Shown in pieces: positions 35,567-44,398 of a stretch of DNA of 64,000 nucleotides. This DNA comes from Oryzibacter oryziterrae (lineage in GTDB: Bacteria > Pseudomonadota > Alphaproteobacteria > Rhizobiales > Pleomorphomonadaceae), in assembly GCF_021864535.1 (NCBI RefSeq), contig NZ_JAKJIC010000017.1:26074-90073 (forward strand). Reading direction: 5' to 3'. Within the stretch, counting starts at the first letter, position 1. Every line of letters starts with the position of its first letter. The notes beneath the pieces were generated by a model that was not told the DNA's origin, did no database searches, and saw nothing but the letters and a program-made list of their open reading frames with translations. The translations under genes and the position numbers were made by a program.

Positions 35567-36454
35567 TCACAGCTCCTTGCGGATGTCGACGAGCTTGGTC
35601 AGCGCGGCGATGATCAGGAAGGTGACGCCGAGCAGGATCACCGCATTGGCGGCGGCGGCGGGGAATTGCAGCGCGTCGAGCCGGGTCTGGATGATCTTGC
35701 CGGCCGAGGCGATCTGCTGGCCGCCCATCACGCCGACGGTGACGAAGTCGCCCATGACGATGGTGATCACGAAGATCGAGCCGATGACGATGCCGGGCTT
35801 GCACAGCGGAATGATCACGTTCCACAGCGTCTGCCAGCCGGAAGCGCCGGCGTCATAGGCCGCCTCGATCAGCGCGCGGTCGATGCGGATCATCGAATTG
35901 AAGATCGGCACCACCATGAAGAAGGTGAACAGGTGGACGAGCGCCAGGATCACCGAAAACTGCGAATAGAGCAGCCATTCCAGCGGCTGGTCGATCAGGC
36001 CGATCGCCTGCAGGAAGGAATTGACGAGGCCGTTGCGCCCCAGAAGCGGGATCCACGCGATCATGCGGATCACGTTGGAGGTCCAGAAGGGAATGGTGCA
36101 GATGAGGCTGAGGATGATCTGCCATTCCCTGGACTTCACCTCGAAGGCCAGGAAATAGGCGACGGTAAAGCCGATCGTCAGCGTCGCCGCCCAGACGATG
36201 GCGCAGAATTTCAGCGTCTGCACATAGGTCTTCAGGATGGTGCAGAGTTCCGGCAACTGCGCCAGACACCCCTCGAAGCTGTCGGTATAGCCGCGCGTGG
36301 TGAAGGTGGGGATCATCTCATAGTCGTTATAGTCCCAGAAGCTGACCACCACGACGAAGACCAGCGGCAGGATGAAGAAGACCAGAAACACCAGCGCCAT
36401 CGGCCCGGCCTGCAGCCAGGCGATGACGGAGGATCGAGCGGATGTTTCCTGCAT
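35567..36454 (-). CDS. Polyamine-type ABC transporter permease (PotB-like)
   Basis: 295 aa inner-membrane subunit, MQETSARSSVIAWLQAGPMA then helix 1 (LVFLVFFILPLVFVVVVSFW). Between helices lies the PotB-typical periplasmic loop. The conserved SNVIRMIAWIPLLGRNGLVN and EAA loop EAAYDAGASGWQTLWNV are clear. The gene is separated from the binding-protein gene by 780 bp of repeats, unusually long for two parts of one importer. Confidence 0.88.
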   Translation of the reverse strand: MQETSARSSVIAWLQAGPMALVFLVFFILPLVFVVVVSFWDYNDYEMIPTFTTRGYTDSFEGCLAQLPELCTILKTYVQTLKFCAIVWAATLTIGFTVAYFLAFEVKSREWQIILSLICTIPFWTSNVIRMIAWIPLLGRNGLVNSFLQAIGLIDQPLEWLLYSQFSVILALVHLFTFFMVVPIFNSMIRIDRALIEAAYDAGASGWQTLWNVIIPLCKPGIVIGSIFVITIVMGDFVTVGVMGGQQIASAGKIIQTRLDALQFPAAAANAVILLGVTFLIIAALTKLVDIRKEL

Positions 36455-36512
36455 GGGGACCCCGTTTGTGGTCGTTCAAGATGCGGTCGCTCACGCGACG
36501 TTGCTTGTTCTG

Positions 36513-36765
36513 CTGCGTGGATGGTCCGCCTCCGCGGACCATGACGGTTCCCGACAAGGCGATCGCCGCCGAATGCCGGTGACTGTTTCCCGCAGGGTAA
36601 CTGTCACCTTTTCGCCGGCGGTCATCCCAAGCGGCTCCGTCGGTTCCCTCAGACAGGTGACAGTTACGCCGGCTATGCCGCCGAAACAGTCACCGGCCTT
36701 TGTTGCACCGCAACTCTCCGCGCGGTTCGCTCGTCATGGTCCGCGGAGGCGGACCATCCACGCAG
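36513..36765. mobile_element. MITE-like nested inverted-repeat element
   Basis: 34 bp perfect terminal inverted repeats (36513-36546 and 36732-36765) bound a 253 bp element without a coding gene. Each terminus itself contains the palindrome GGTCCGCCTCCGCGGACC. Inside is a second pair of inverted blocks: GCCGGTGACTGTTTC (36575-36589) with GTAACTGTCACC (36597-36608), mirrored at 36656-36667 and 36683-36697. Matching stops at the terminal repeats. I see no clear target duplication and no transposase, so the mobility of the element is inferred from architecture only. Confidence 0.6.
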
Positions 36766-36844
36766 TCACGGCAAAAAAGCCGCGAAGCGTCCTTTTTCAT
36801 AGGGCAGGGGCTGCAATCCGGCAGCCGGGTAGCTGCGGAACCCC

Positions 36845-36977
36845 ACCCCTCTCCCTGTCCCTCCCCCGCAAGGGGGGAGGGAACTCCGGTTGTTGCCAAT
36901 CGCGACCTGGACCAGCGTTGAGAAGCATCTTGCCATCGTCCCCTCCCCCCTTGTGGGGGAGGGACAGGGAGAGGGGT
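36845..36977. repeat. GC-rich palindrome pair with 23 bp inverted repeat
   Basis: The 23-mer at 36845-36867 (ACCCCTCTCCCTGTCCCTCC...) is repeated exactly in inverse at 36955-36977. Each copy also starts a local stem (CCCTCCCC..GGGGAGGG). Similar but diverged stems follow near 37075 and 37170. This is the REP-like repeat type also seen at 22794 and elsewhere. Confidence 0.65.
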
Positions 36978-37234
36978 GAGCGACCTTATGGATATGTGTG
37001 CGCTGGAATGAGAGGCAAAAGCCGAACAACAAGGAGAGCCCCTGCAATTTCCGGCTCTTACCCCTCTCTCCAACTCTCTCCCGCAAGGGGAGAGAGAGCA
37101 CGCTGGCGCCTCCGGCCAGAACCTGCCCGGCGCTCTCCTCGTTCAGTTCACGCATCGGCCCCACCACATCCCCTCCCCCCTTGAGGGGGAGGGAAAGGGA
37201 GGGGGGTAACCCCGGTCCAATCGCAGCCCTCTCA

Positions 37235-38530
37235 TCACGCCGCGATGAACTCGTTCCACTTGCGGACCATGTAGTCGTTCTCGTCCATGATCGAGTTCCA
37301 GCAGGCCACGTTGCCCATGCGGTCGTCATAGGAACCGCCGTCGCGCACGGCACCGGCCTTTTCGAGCAGCGTGCCGTCGGGACCGAGGATGTCCTTCTCG
37401 GCCGGCTTGCCTTCCATCCAGTAGGCCCACTCGTAAGCTTCCATATTGGCCTTGGCGGTGGAGAGCACGGCCGAGTAATAGCCCTGGCGGTTGAGATAGG
37501 CGCCGGCAAAGCCCGACAGGAACCAGTTGATGAACTCGTAGGCCCATTCCTGCTTCTGGCCCTTGACGCCCTTGGACATGCAGAAGCCCGAGGCCCAGGA
37601 GCGGTAGCCTTCCTTGAGCGGCTGGAAGGTGCAGGGGATGCCCATGGAGCGCACCTTGGTGACGGCCGGCGACCACATGGACTGGATCACCGTCTCGCCC
37701 GAGCTCATCAGGTTGACGGACTCGTTGAAGTCCTTCCAGAAGGCGCGGAACTGACCGGCCTTCTTGGCCTCGGTCAGGATCTTCATGGTGAGGTCGATCT
37801 CGTCCTTGGTCATGTTGCCCTTGTCGGGATACTTGTAGAGGCCGGAGGCTTCCACAACCATGGCGGCGTCCATGATGCCGATCGAGGGGATGTTGAGGAT
37901 CGAGGCCTTGCCCTTGAACTCGGGGTTGAGCAGCTCGGCCCAGCTTTCGATCGGGCGCTTGATCAGGTCCGGACGGATGCCCAGCGTATCGGCATTGTAG
38001 ACGGTCGGGATCAGCGTCACCCACTCGGTGGCTTCCTTGGCGAAGACATCGGAATCGGGGCCTTCGAGATAGAGCACCTTCCACGGCGCCGTGCCCTGGT
38101 TGCCGATCTTCTTGCCGTTGGGCAGCTCGCCCTTGGTGAACACCGGGGTGATGTTGTCGAATTCCTTGATCTTCTTGGCGTCGAGCGGCAGGATGTTGTT
38201 CGACGGCACCAGCTTCTTCAGCGAGAAATATTCGGTGTCGAGCACGTCGAAGCTGTTGGGCTGGGTCATCACGCGCTTGGTCACGTCATCGGTGGTGGCG
38301 GTGATGTATTCGATCTTGATGCCGGTATCCTCGAAGCACTTCTTGGAGATGGCGTCGCCCTCGTTGACGGCGGTGCCGAGGTAGCGCAGCACCTTCTCTT
38401 CCGAGGCCTTGATATAGGGGAAGCCGGTGATGGCACCCGAACCGGCGGCAAGGCCGGCGACACCGGCGGCACCCTTGAGAAGCGACCGGCGGCTGACGCC
38501 GGTGGACAACGGCTTGATGATCTCAGTCAT
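37235..38530 (-). CDS. Polyamine-type ABC transporter substrate-binding protein with Tat signal
   Basis: 431 aa periplasmic binding protein of the PotD/PotF-like family. The N-terminus carries a twin-arginine signal (SRRSLLKGAAGVAGLAAGSG, R14-R15), so it is probably exported folded. The mature part contains VLRYLGTAVNEGDAISKKCF and YNADTLGIRPDLIKRPIESW. The C-terminus ends with GKPAEKDILGPDGTLLEKAG and AYLNRQGYYSAVL. It lies between the ATPase gene and the two permeases. The ligand is unknown; the linked racemase suggests a hydantoin, amide or amino acid derivative. Confidence 0.88.
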   Translation of the reverse strand: MTEIIKPLSTGVSRRSLLKGAAGVAGLAAGSGAITGFPYIKASEEKVLRYLGTAVNEGDAISKKCFEDTGIKIEYITATTDDVTKRVMTQPNSFDVLDTEYFSLKKLVPSNNILPLDAKKIKEFDNITPVFTKGELPNGKKIGNQGTAPWKVLYLEGPDSDVFAKEATEWVTLIPTVYNADTLGIRPDLIKRPIESWAELLNPEFKGKASILNIPSIGIMDAAMVVEASGLYKYPDKGNMTKDEIDLTMKILTEAKKAGQFRAFWKDFNESVNLMSSGETVIQSMWSPAVTKVRSMGIPCTFQPLKEGYRSWASGFCMSKGVKGQKQEWAYEFINWFLSGFAGAYLNRQGYYSAVLSTAKANMEAYEWAYWMEGKPAEKDILGPDGTLLEKAGAVRDGGSYDDRMGNVACWNSIMDENDYMVRKWNEFIAA

Positions 38531-38589
38531 GTCAGTTCATTCTCCCTCTGGGGCCGCCCCGGTTATCTCGAGGTCGGCCGGATAACCGG

Positions 38590-39585
38590 TCAGGACAGGG
38601 TGTGGCTTTGCGCGGCATCCCACAGCGCTGTGACGGACTCGGAAACTTGCAATGGACGGGCGTCGAAGACGGCCTCGCCCACATGGGCGATCAGGTCTTC
38701 GCCGGCGGCGGTGCGGGCGGACACCTGCACGAAGGTGCCCTGATACTCGACGTCGGTGACGGTGGCGGCGATGCCGCCCCGTGCGCCATCCATCGCGCTG
38801 CCCGGCACCAGCTGCAGCTTGTCGGCACGGATGGCGATCTTGGCCGTGTCCGTGGCGATCACATTGTGGCCGCCGATGAAGCGGGCGACGAATTCGGTGC
38901 GCGGCGCGTTGAACACCTCGCGCGGACTGCCCATCTGCTCGATGCGGCCGCCGTTCATCAGCACCACGAGATCGGCGAGCGCCATGGCCTCTTCCTGGCC
39001 GTGCGTCACGTGGATGAAGGAGATGCCGAGCTCGCGCTGCAGGCGCTTGAGTTCAGCGCGCATCTTGATGCGCAGGAAGGGATCGAGCGCCGACAAGGGT
39101 TCGTCCAGCAGCAGGATCTGCGGTTCGGTGATCAGCGCCCGGGCCAGCGCCACGCGCTGCTGCTGGCCGCCCGACAGTTGCGCCGGCAGGCGGCCGGCAT
39201 AGGGCGTCATGGCCACTAGGTCCAGGAGTTCGCCGGCCTTGGCGCGGCGGGTCTTCTTGTCGACGCCGCGCATCTTCAGCGCAAAGGCCACATTGTCGAG
39301 TACGCTCAGATGCGGAAACAGCGCATAGGACTGGAACATCATCGCCGTGCCGCGCCGGGCCGGGGCCAGGTCGGTGACATTCTGGCTGCCGAGGATGATG
39401 TCGCCCTCGCTCGCCGCTTCATGACCGGCGATCATCCTCAACGTCGACGACTTGCCGCAGCCCGACGGCCCCAGCAGGCAACAATAGGTGCCGGCGGCGA
39501 TCTTGAGATCGATGGCGTCGACCGCCGTGGTCGAGCCGTAGCGCTTGGTCAGGGCCGCAAGTTCGAGAGCGGCGGGATTGGGCAT
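38590..39585 (-). CDS. Polyamine-type ABC transporter ATPase (PotA-like)
   Basis: 331 aa ATPase from the ATG at 39585 (MPNPAALELAALTKRYGSTT). The longer frame to 39693 adds a non-conserved leader. Walker [30 protein letters not shown], the signature LSGGQQQRVALARAL, ILLLDEPLSALDP and HVTHGQEEAMAL are complete. A TOBE/MOP-like C-terminal domain follows from about residue 235. It is the first gene of the minus-strand operon and divergent from the GntR regulator. Confidence 0.9.
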   Translation of the reverse strand: MPNPAALELAALTKRYGSTTAVDAIDLKIAAGTYCCLLGPSGCGKSSTLRMIAGHEAASEGDIILGSQNVTDLAPARRGTAMMFQSYALFPHLSVLDNVAFALKMRGVDKKTRRAKAGELLDLVAMTPYAGRLPAQLSGGQQQRVALARALITEPQILLLDEPLSALDPFLRIKMRAELKRLQRELGISFIHVTHGQEEAMALADLVVLMNGGRIEQMGSPREVFNAPRTEFVARFIGGHNVIATDTAKIAIRADKLQLVPGSAMDGARGGIAATVTDVEYQGTFVQVSARTAAGEDLIAHVGEAVFDARPLQVSESVTALWDAAQSHTLS

Positions 39586-39918
39586 GCGGTTTCCCCGGCA
39601 AGGCGGTTGGGTGGATGCCGCAGGGCGAGGAGCCCCGCAGCGCTTGCCTTCAATTGGCAAGAGGCATGCCAATAGGGGAAACGTCGTATGCACACCGGGA
39701 AGCGCAGAAAAAACAGCGACTTGTCAGAAAATGACCGCGGAAGCATCCGCGCTTAATTAATAGTCACTCAACAATTTTGCGCCTGATTTGCAGGCAGATT
39801 GAACACATACATCACCTGTTTTGTATACGATTTAGGAGATTGATGGATGCAGGCTTCTTGGATAGCATGGCTTCCAATCCCGCCATGCACGCGGTGAGTC
39901 TCAGCTTCTCGAAAGCCC
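39586..39918. promoter_or_regulatory. Divergent control region with FCD/GntR-type operator
   Basis: This 333 bp spacer is AT-rich in its right half. TTGTATACGA at 39821-39830 fits the GTnnnAC core bound by FadR/FCD-type GntR proteins and lies 89 bp before the regulator start. A GCGGAAGCATCCGC palindrome lies at about 39739. No coding sequence is supported. Confidence 0.5.
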
Positions 39919-40626
39919 ATGCCCGCAGAAACCTACACGGCCGACCCCGCCAGCCTGACGCAGGATCGCGTTGCCCGCATCCGCAACGGCTTGATGACGG
40001 CCATTCTCGAACACCGCCTGCTGCCCGGCACGCGGCTGCGCGAGGATGAGGTCGGGCAGATCTACGACGCCTCGCGCACGCTGGTCCGCGCCGCCCTGCA
40101 GCAGCTGGCGCACGAGGGCATCGTCGACATCGAGAAGAACCGCGGCGCCTTCGTCTCCAGTCCCACCCCGCGCGAGGCGCGCGAGACCTTCGAGGCGCGC
40201 CGGCTGATCGAGGCAGCCATCGTCGAACGGGCCATTGCCGCCCGCACCGACGTCTGGCTCAGCCGCCTCGACGAACACCTCCAGCAGGAGCACGACGCCG
40301 AGGCGCGCGGCGACCATCGCGCCGCCATCCGCCTGTCGGGCGAATTTCACCTCGCCGTCGCCGACATGGCCGGCCAGAGCATCTATGGCAACATCCTCAG
40401 CGAGCTGGTGGCGCGCACCTCGCTGATCATCCTGCTCTACCGCCGCCACCGCGGCCACCATTGCGGCCCCGACCACCACCGCATGATCACCGACGCCATC
40501 CGCGCCGGCAACGTCGACGCCGCCCGCACGCTGATGGTCGACCATCTCGCCGAGATCGAAGCCGAGCTGGACCTCACCGAGGCAGAGGAGCCCGCCGTCA
40601 GTCTGGCGCAGATCCTGACCAGCTGA
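39919..40626 (+). CDS. GntR-family transcriptional regulator (FCD domain)
   Basis: 235 aa GntR regulator with a winged helix at residues ~15-80 (RIRNGLMTAILEHRLLPGTRL..., LREDEVGQIYDASRTLVRAAL). The all-helical FCD effector domain spans ~90-220 (EARRLIEAAIVERAIAAR; metal-ligand candidates in GEFHLAVADMAG and DHHRMITDAI). FCD proteins usually bind organic acids or amino acid derivatives. It is divergent from the polyamine-type/racemase operon and is the obvious local repressor. Confidence 0.88.
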   Translation: MPAETYTADPASLTQDRVARIRNGLMTAILEHRLLPGTRLREDEVGQIYDASRTLVRAALQQLAHEGIVDIEKNRGAFVSSPTPREARETFEARRLIEAAIVERAIAARTDVWLSRLDEHLQQEHDAEARGDHRAAIRLSGEFHLAVADMAGQSIYGNILSELVARTSLIILLYRRHRGHHCGPDHHRMITDAIRAGNVDAARTLMVDHLAEIEAELDLTEAEEPAVSLAQILTS

Positions 40627-40887
40627 GGGGTTCCGGTCACAGTCCGGAGCGCAACCGATCTTCGCCGACAGGCTTCGCTTGCCGGCCCGCAGGGGGCGGC
40701 GATGTTGACACCGCACGCAAGCGCGCTTATTTTCAACCGAAGGGACGCCAGATCGACTGTGAGGCTCCCTCCGCCGCCTTCACGGGCGGTCCAACCGGGA
40801 TGGTGGATAGGGGCAACCTGAAGCGAGTGTCGAGAGATCCAGGGAGCCGTTCGCAAGGACGCGCTCCTTTGGTGTTTTTGCAGGCCC

Positions 40888-41460
40888 TCACCTGTAGCGA
40901 AACTTTCTGTTGTTCAAGGCAGCGTCAATTGCGGCGGCTGCCCGAACCTTCAAGCCCTTCGATGGCTGCGGGGCAAAGTAAGCGCTCTCCACGCCCATCA
41001 CGAGGTGATAGCGGTTTCCGTCAAAGCGGCCCCGCTCCTTGGCCAGCGTGAAGAAGGCTGTATAGGCCAGTCCGTCGATGATCAGGGTGGCATTGTAGAC
41101 GCCATAGTTCCTGTCGCTTGCCGTCCAATACATCGTGCAAGACGAAAGCGCGCCCAGCAGCTCACGAAGATTGAGCGAGCTTTCGTAACGCGCCCGGCTG
41201 AAGACGCGCGCGCGGTTGCCATCCATGATCAGCTGGTGCTTCGGGGTGTGAAGCGCGGGATCGTAGCCCTCTGTCCAGCAATGGCATGAAAACTGGACCT
41301 TGAGACCGATCACATCACCGCGCGGCATTTGAAAGTTCAGGACGTAGGGGCAAAGGTGCGGCACCCTCACCTGGAAACTCTCGACGACCGGGAGCGCGAC
41401 GGGGCATCCCTGGCTATCCAGCAAGCCGCCGTCCTTCATCAAGACAAAATGCATCACCAA
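40888..41460 (-). CDS. Protein of unknown function, 190 aa
   Basis: I do not recognise this protein. It begins MVMHFVLMKDGGLLDSQGCP and has a dense Cys/His region, VQFSCHCWTEGYDPALHTPK (residues ~55-75). An RVFSRARYESSLNLRELL segment and a basic C-terminus (LNNRKFRYR) follow. There is no signal peptide or membrane segment. It stands alone between two plus-strand genes with 260-280 bp of non-coding DNA on each side, and its codon use is less GC-biased than its neighbours. Together these suggest an acquired accessory gene. An alternative start is M8. Coding status rests on coherent protein-like composition over 190 codons. Confidence 0.65.
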   Translation of the reverse strand: MVMHFVLMKDGGLLDSQGCPVALPVVESFQVRVPHLCPYVLNFQMPRGDVIGLKVQFSCHCWTEGYDPALHTPKHQLIMDGNRARVFSRARYESSLNLRELLGALSSCTMYWTASDRNYGVYNATLIIDGLAYTAFFTLAKERGRFDGNRYHLVMGVESAYFAPQPSKGLKVRAAAAIDAALNNRKFRYR

Positions 41461-41737
41461 GGCCAGCTTGCACTGAAGTTGCGCTGCGTTGCAGCCTCAA
41501 TGGCCAAATATGCCATCAGTGATTACAATATCAAGCCTCTACACCCATGAGGAAATCAGTCGGAAGGAGACCGCGCCCGACAAGCAACAACATGAGGCCA
41601 GCCCCCGCCACCTCGCCTTGTTTCACCGCTTACCCGGCTTCGTCATCGTCACTGGATTTCCGCCGCTTTCCGATTGATTACATCAAAAATTTCGATATAC
41701 ATGGGTAAATTGACCTCCTTCCGGATTGATATCAAGA

Positions 41738-42664
41738 ATGAGCCGCGAATTTCTCGTCATCGACCCCGAACAAGGATTTGCGACTCTGAAGGGGCTGGCC
41801 TCGCCGGTGCGGGTGCAGATTCTCAAGCTGCTGCATGCCAAGGGCGCGATGAATGTCAACGACATCGCCGCCGAACTGTCGCTGCCGCAGTCTTCCGTAT
41901 CCACCAATGTGCAGATCCTGGAAGAGGGCGGATTGATCCGCACCGAGGCCCAGAAGGCCCGCAAGGGCAGCCAGAAGATCTGCTATCCCGTGGCCGAGGA
42001 AGTGCTTATCGTCTTCAAGGAAGACGCCCGCTCCACCGGCTCGGACGCCATCGAAGTGTCGATGCCCATCGGCCTCTACACGAGCTATGAGGTGGCCGCC
42101 CCCTGCGGCCTGTGCTCCACCGACGGCATCATCGGCCTCCTGGATGTGCCCAATTCCTTCCTCGACCCCGACCGCATGAAGGCCGGCCTGATCTGGTTCA
42201 CCCGCGGCTATGTGGAGTATCAGTTCCCCAATAATGCCAAGCTTTCCGGCAGCAAGGTCAAGGACTTGGAAGTGGCGGTCGAGCTCAGCTCCGAGGTACC
42301 CGGCACCAGCGCCGACTGGCCGTCCGACATCACCATGACCATCAACGGCGTCGATGTGGGCACCTGGACCTCGCCCGGCGATTTCGGCGACAAGCGCGGC
42401 GTCTACACCCCGTCCTGGTGGAAGCTGAAGGGCTCGCAATACGGCAAGATGAAGAACTGGCGCATTTCGCCGGAGGGCACCTTCGTCGACGGCGTGCGCA
42501 TCTCCGACGTGGTTCTGGATGACCTCGACCTGCTCGGCCACCGCTCGATCCGCCTGCGCATCGGCGTTCGCGACGACGCCCGCCACCCCGGCGGCATCAA
42601 CATTTTCGGGCGCGGCTTCGGCAATTACGACCAGGACGTGATCCTGCGCATCCGCACCGAATGA
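41738..42664 (+). CDS. ArsR-like winged-helix regulator fused to a beta-rich sensor domain
   Basis: 308 aa from the ATG at 41738 (MSREFLVIDPEQGFATLKGL); a TTG four codons upstream is less likely. Residues ~10-90 form an ArsR-type winged helix (PVRVQILKLLHAKGAMNVND...LPQSSVSTNVQILEEGGLI). The remaining ~210 residues are beta-rich and full of Trp, Tyr, Gly and Asp (GLIWFTRGYVEYQFPNNAKL, DVGTWTSPGDFG, YTPSWWKLKG), like a lectin or jelly roll. ArsR proteins normally end after the winged helix. Adjacent GH51 and importer genes suggest that the extra domain senses an arabinose-containing sugar. Confidence 0.82.
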   Translation: MSREFLVIDPEQGFATLKGLASPVRVQILKLLHAKGAMNVNDIAAELSLPQSSVSTNVQILEEGGLIRTEAQKARKGSQKICYPVAEEVLIVFKEDARSTGSDAIEVSMPIGLYTSYEVAAPCGLCSTDGIIGLLDVPNSFLDPDRMKAGLIWFTRGYVEYQFPNNAKLSGSKVKDLEVAVELSSEVPGTSADWPSDITMTINGVDVGTWTSPGDFGDKRGVYTPSWWKLKGSQYGKMKNWRISPEGTFVDGVRISDVVLDDLDLLGHRSIRLRIGVRDDARHPGGINIFGRGFGNYDQDVILRIRTE

Positions 42665-42847
42665 TACCGGAAAACGTGATATACAAATTTCCGCTTGTTT
42701 TTCAACAACTCAGCGCTTCAATCCCCGCTTTTGGTCAAGAAATCCGCCCCTGTCGTGATATCATCACTTGACGATCGACCTGGAAGGCCCTTAAATATCT
42801 GAAAATCTGCTTTACATCAGAAAATAAGATATAAAAAGGGAGGTAAC

Positions 42848-44359
42848 ATGTCGGCGACCGTTACGGCGCATGCGCGCTTCATTGTCGCGGAGATCGATCC
42901 GCGTCTCTACGGTTCCTTCATCGAACACCTGGGCCGTGCCGTCTATACCGGCATCTACGAGCCCGGCCACCCCACCGCGCGCCCTGACGGCATGCGCGGC
43001 GACGTGATCGATCTGGTGCGCGAACTCGATGTGCCCGTCGTCCGCTATCCCGGCGGCAATTATGTCTCGGCCTTCAACTGGGAGGATAGTGTCGGGCCGA
43101 AGGAACTGCGCCCGACGCGCCTCGATCTTGCCTGGCACACCACCGAGAACAATGAGGTGGGCCTGCACGAATTCGCCGACTGGTGCGACGCCGTCGGCGC
43201 CGACATGATGTATGCGGTCAACCTCGGCTCGCGCGGCCTCGACGCGGCCCGCAACGTGCTCGAATATGCCAACCACCCCGGCGGCAGCACCTATAGCGAC
43301 CTTCGCATCAAGAACGGCCGCAAGGAGCCCTTCAACATCAAGCTCTGGTGTCTGGGCAACGAGATGGACGGCCCCTGGCAGATCGGCCACAAGACGGCCG
43401 ACGAATATGGCCGCGTCGCCCATGAGACCGCCAAGGCGCTGCGCGCCTTCGACAAGTCGCTGGAGCTGGTGGTCTGCGGCTCGTCCAACGCCAAGATGCC
43501 CACCTATCCCGAGTGGGAAGCAACCGTCCTCGATCACACCTATGACGAGGTCGATTACATCTCGCTGCACATGTATTTCAACAACAAGGCCGGCGACACG
43601 CCGCGCTATCTCGCCGAGAGCCTGAAGCTCGACGACTATATCACCTCGGTCGCCGGCGTGATCGACTATACCAAGGCCAAGAAGCGCTCGGAAAGGAACG
43701 TCTACATTTCCTTCGACGAGTGGAATGTCTGGTATCATTCCAACGAGCAGGACCGGACGATCCTCGAGGGCAATGACGGCTGGCCGTCGGCGCCGCCGCT
43801 TCTGGAAGACATCTACAATTTCGAGGATGTGCTGCAGGTCGGCCTGATCCTCAATACCTTCATCCGCCGCTCCAACGTGGTGAAGATCGCCTGCCTCGCC
43901 CAGCTCGTCAACGTCATCGCCCCGATCATGACGGTGCCCGGCGGTCCTGCCTGGCGGCAGACCATCTTCTATCCCTTCCTGTTCGCCTCGCGCCACGGCC
44001 GTGGCAAGGCGCTCGACCTTGCCGTCGACAGCCCGAGCTATCAGGTGGAGGGCATCGGCGCGGTGCCCGGTCTCGATGTCGCCGCCGTGCATGCCGAGGC
44101 GGACGGCGTCGTGAGCTTCTTCATCGTCAACCGCACCGCCGAACCGATCAGCACCTCCATCGCGCTTGAAGGCTTCGGCAAGACCGCCCGCATCATCGAC
44201 CATCAGGTGATGACCTCGGCCGATCTCAAGGCCGTCAACAGCGCGACGACGCCGGGCGCCATAGAGCCGAAGCCCGGCAGCGACGTCACCGTTGCCGGCA
44301 CCACGCTGACGGCCACCTTCGCCGCCTATTCCTACCAGATGATCCGCGTCCGCGTCTGA
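42848..44359 (+). CDS. abfA: Alpha-L-arabinofuranosidase, GH51
   Basis: 503 aa GH51 enzyme, the usual length for intracellular bacterial members, without a signal peptide. It removes terminal alpha-L-arabinofuranosyl units from arabino- or arabinoxylo-oligosaccharides. The N-terminus has the GH51 signature IDPRLYGSFIEHLGRAVYTG. The acid/base is E172 (WCLGNEMDGPWQIGH) and the nucleophile is E291 (ISFDEWNVWYHS). A C-terminal beta domain starts at about residue 385. AAAAGGGAGGTAAC supplies the ribosome site. It opens an operon with a complete sugar importer, 39 bp before the ATPase gene. Confidence 0.95.
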   Translation: MSATVTAHARFIVAEIDPRLYGSFIEHLGRAVYTGIYEPGHPTARPDGMRGDVIDLVRELDVPVVRYPGGNYVSAFNWEDSVGPKELRPTRLDLAWHTTENNEVGLHEFADWCDAVGADMMYAVNLGSRGLDAARNVLEYANHPGGSTYSDLRIKNGRKEPFNIKLWCLGNEMDGPWQIGHKTADEYGRVAHETAKALRAFDKSLELVVCGSSNAKMPTYPEWEATVLDHTYDEVDYISLHMYFNNKAGDTPRYLAESLKLDDYITSVAGVIDYTKAKKRSERNVYISFDEWNVWYHSNEQDRTILEGNDGWPSAPPLLEDIYNFEDVLQVGLILNTFIRRSNVVKIACLAQLVNVIAPIMTVPGGPAWRQTIFYPFLFASRHGRGKALDLAVDSPSYQVEGIGAVPGLDVAAVHAEADGVVSFFIVNRTAEPISTSIALEGFGKTARIIDHQVMTSADLKAVNSATTPGAIEPKPGSDVTVAGTTLTATFAAYSYQMIRVRV

Positions 44360-44398
44360 TCGGACGCCAGGAGGGACATCCATTCTGGGAGGAAAGAC

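Larger units (their letters stand above)
36455..37234. other. 780 bp repeat-filled spacer inside the polyamine-type operon
   Basis: There is no gene. From left to right the spacer contains a MITE-like nested inverted repeat (36513-36765), then at least three GC-rich palindromes. The first two carry a 23 bp perfect inverted repeat (36845-36867 and 36955-36977). The others are CTCTCTCCCGCAAGGGGAGAGAG (around 37075-37098) and CCCTCCCCCCTTGAGGGGGAGGG (around 37170-37193). Apparent open frames across it are by-products of these repeats. Confidence 0.7.

Noticed and set aside
36455..37234. Open frames crossing the repeat-rich spacer
   Set aside because: They are produced by inverted repeats; both strands give frames of equal length with no conserved features.
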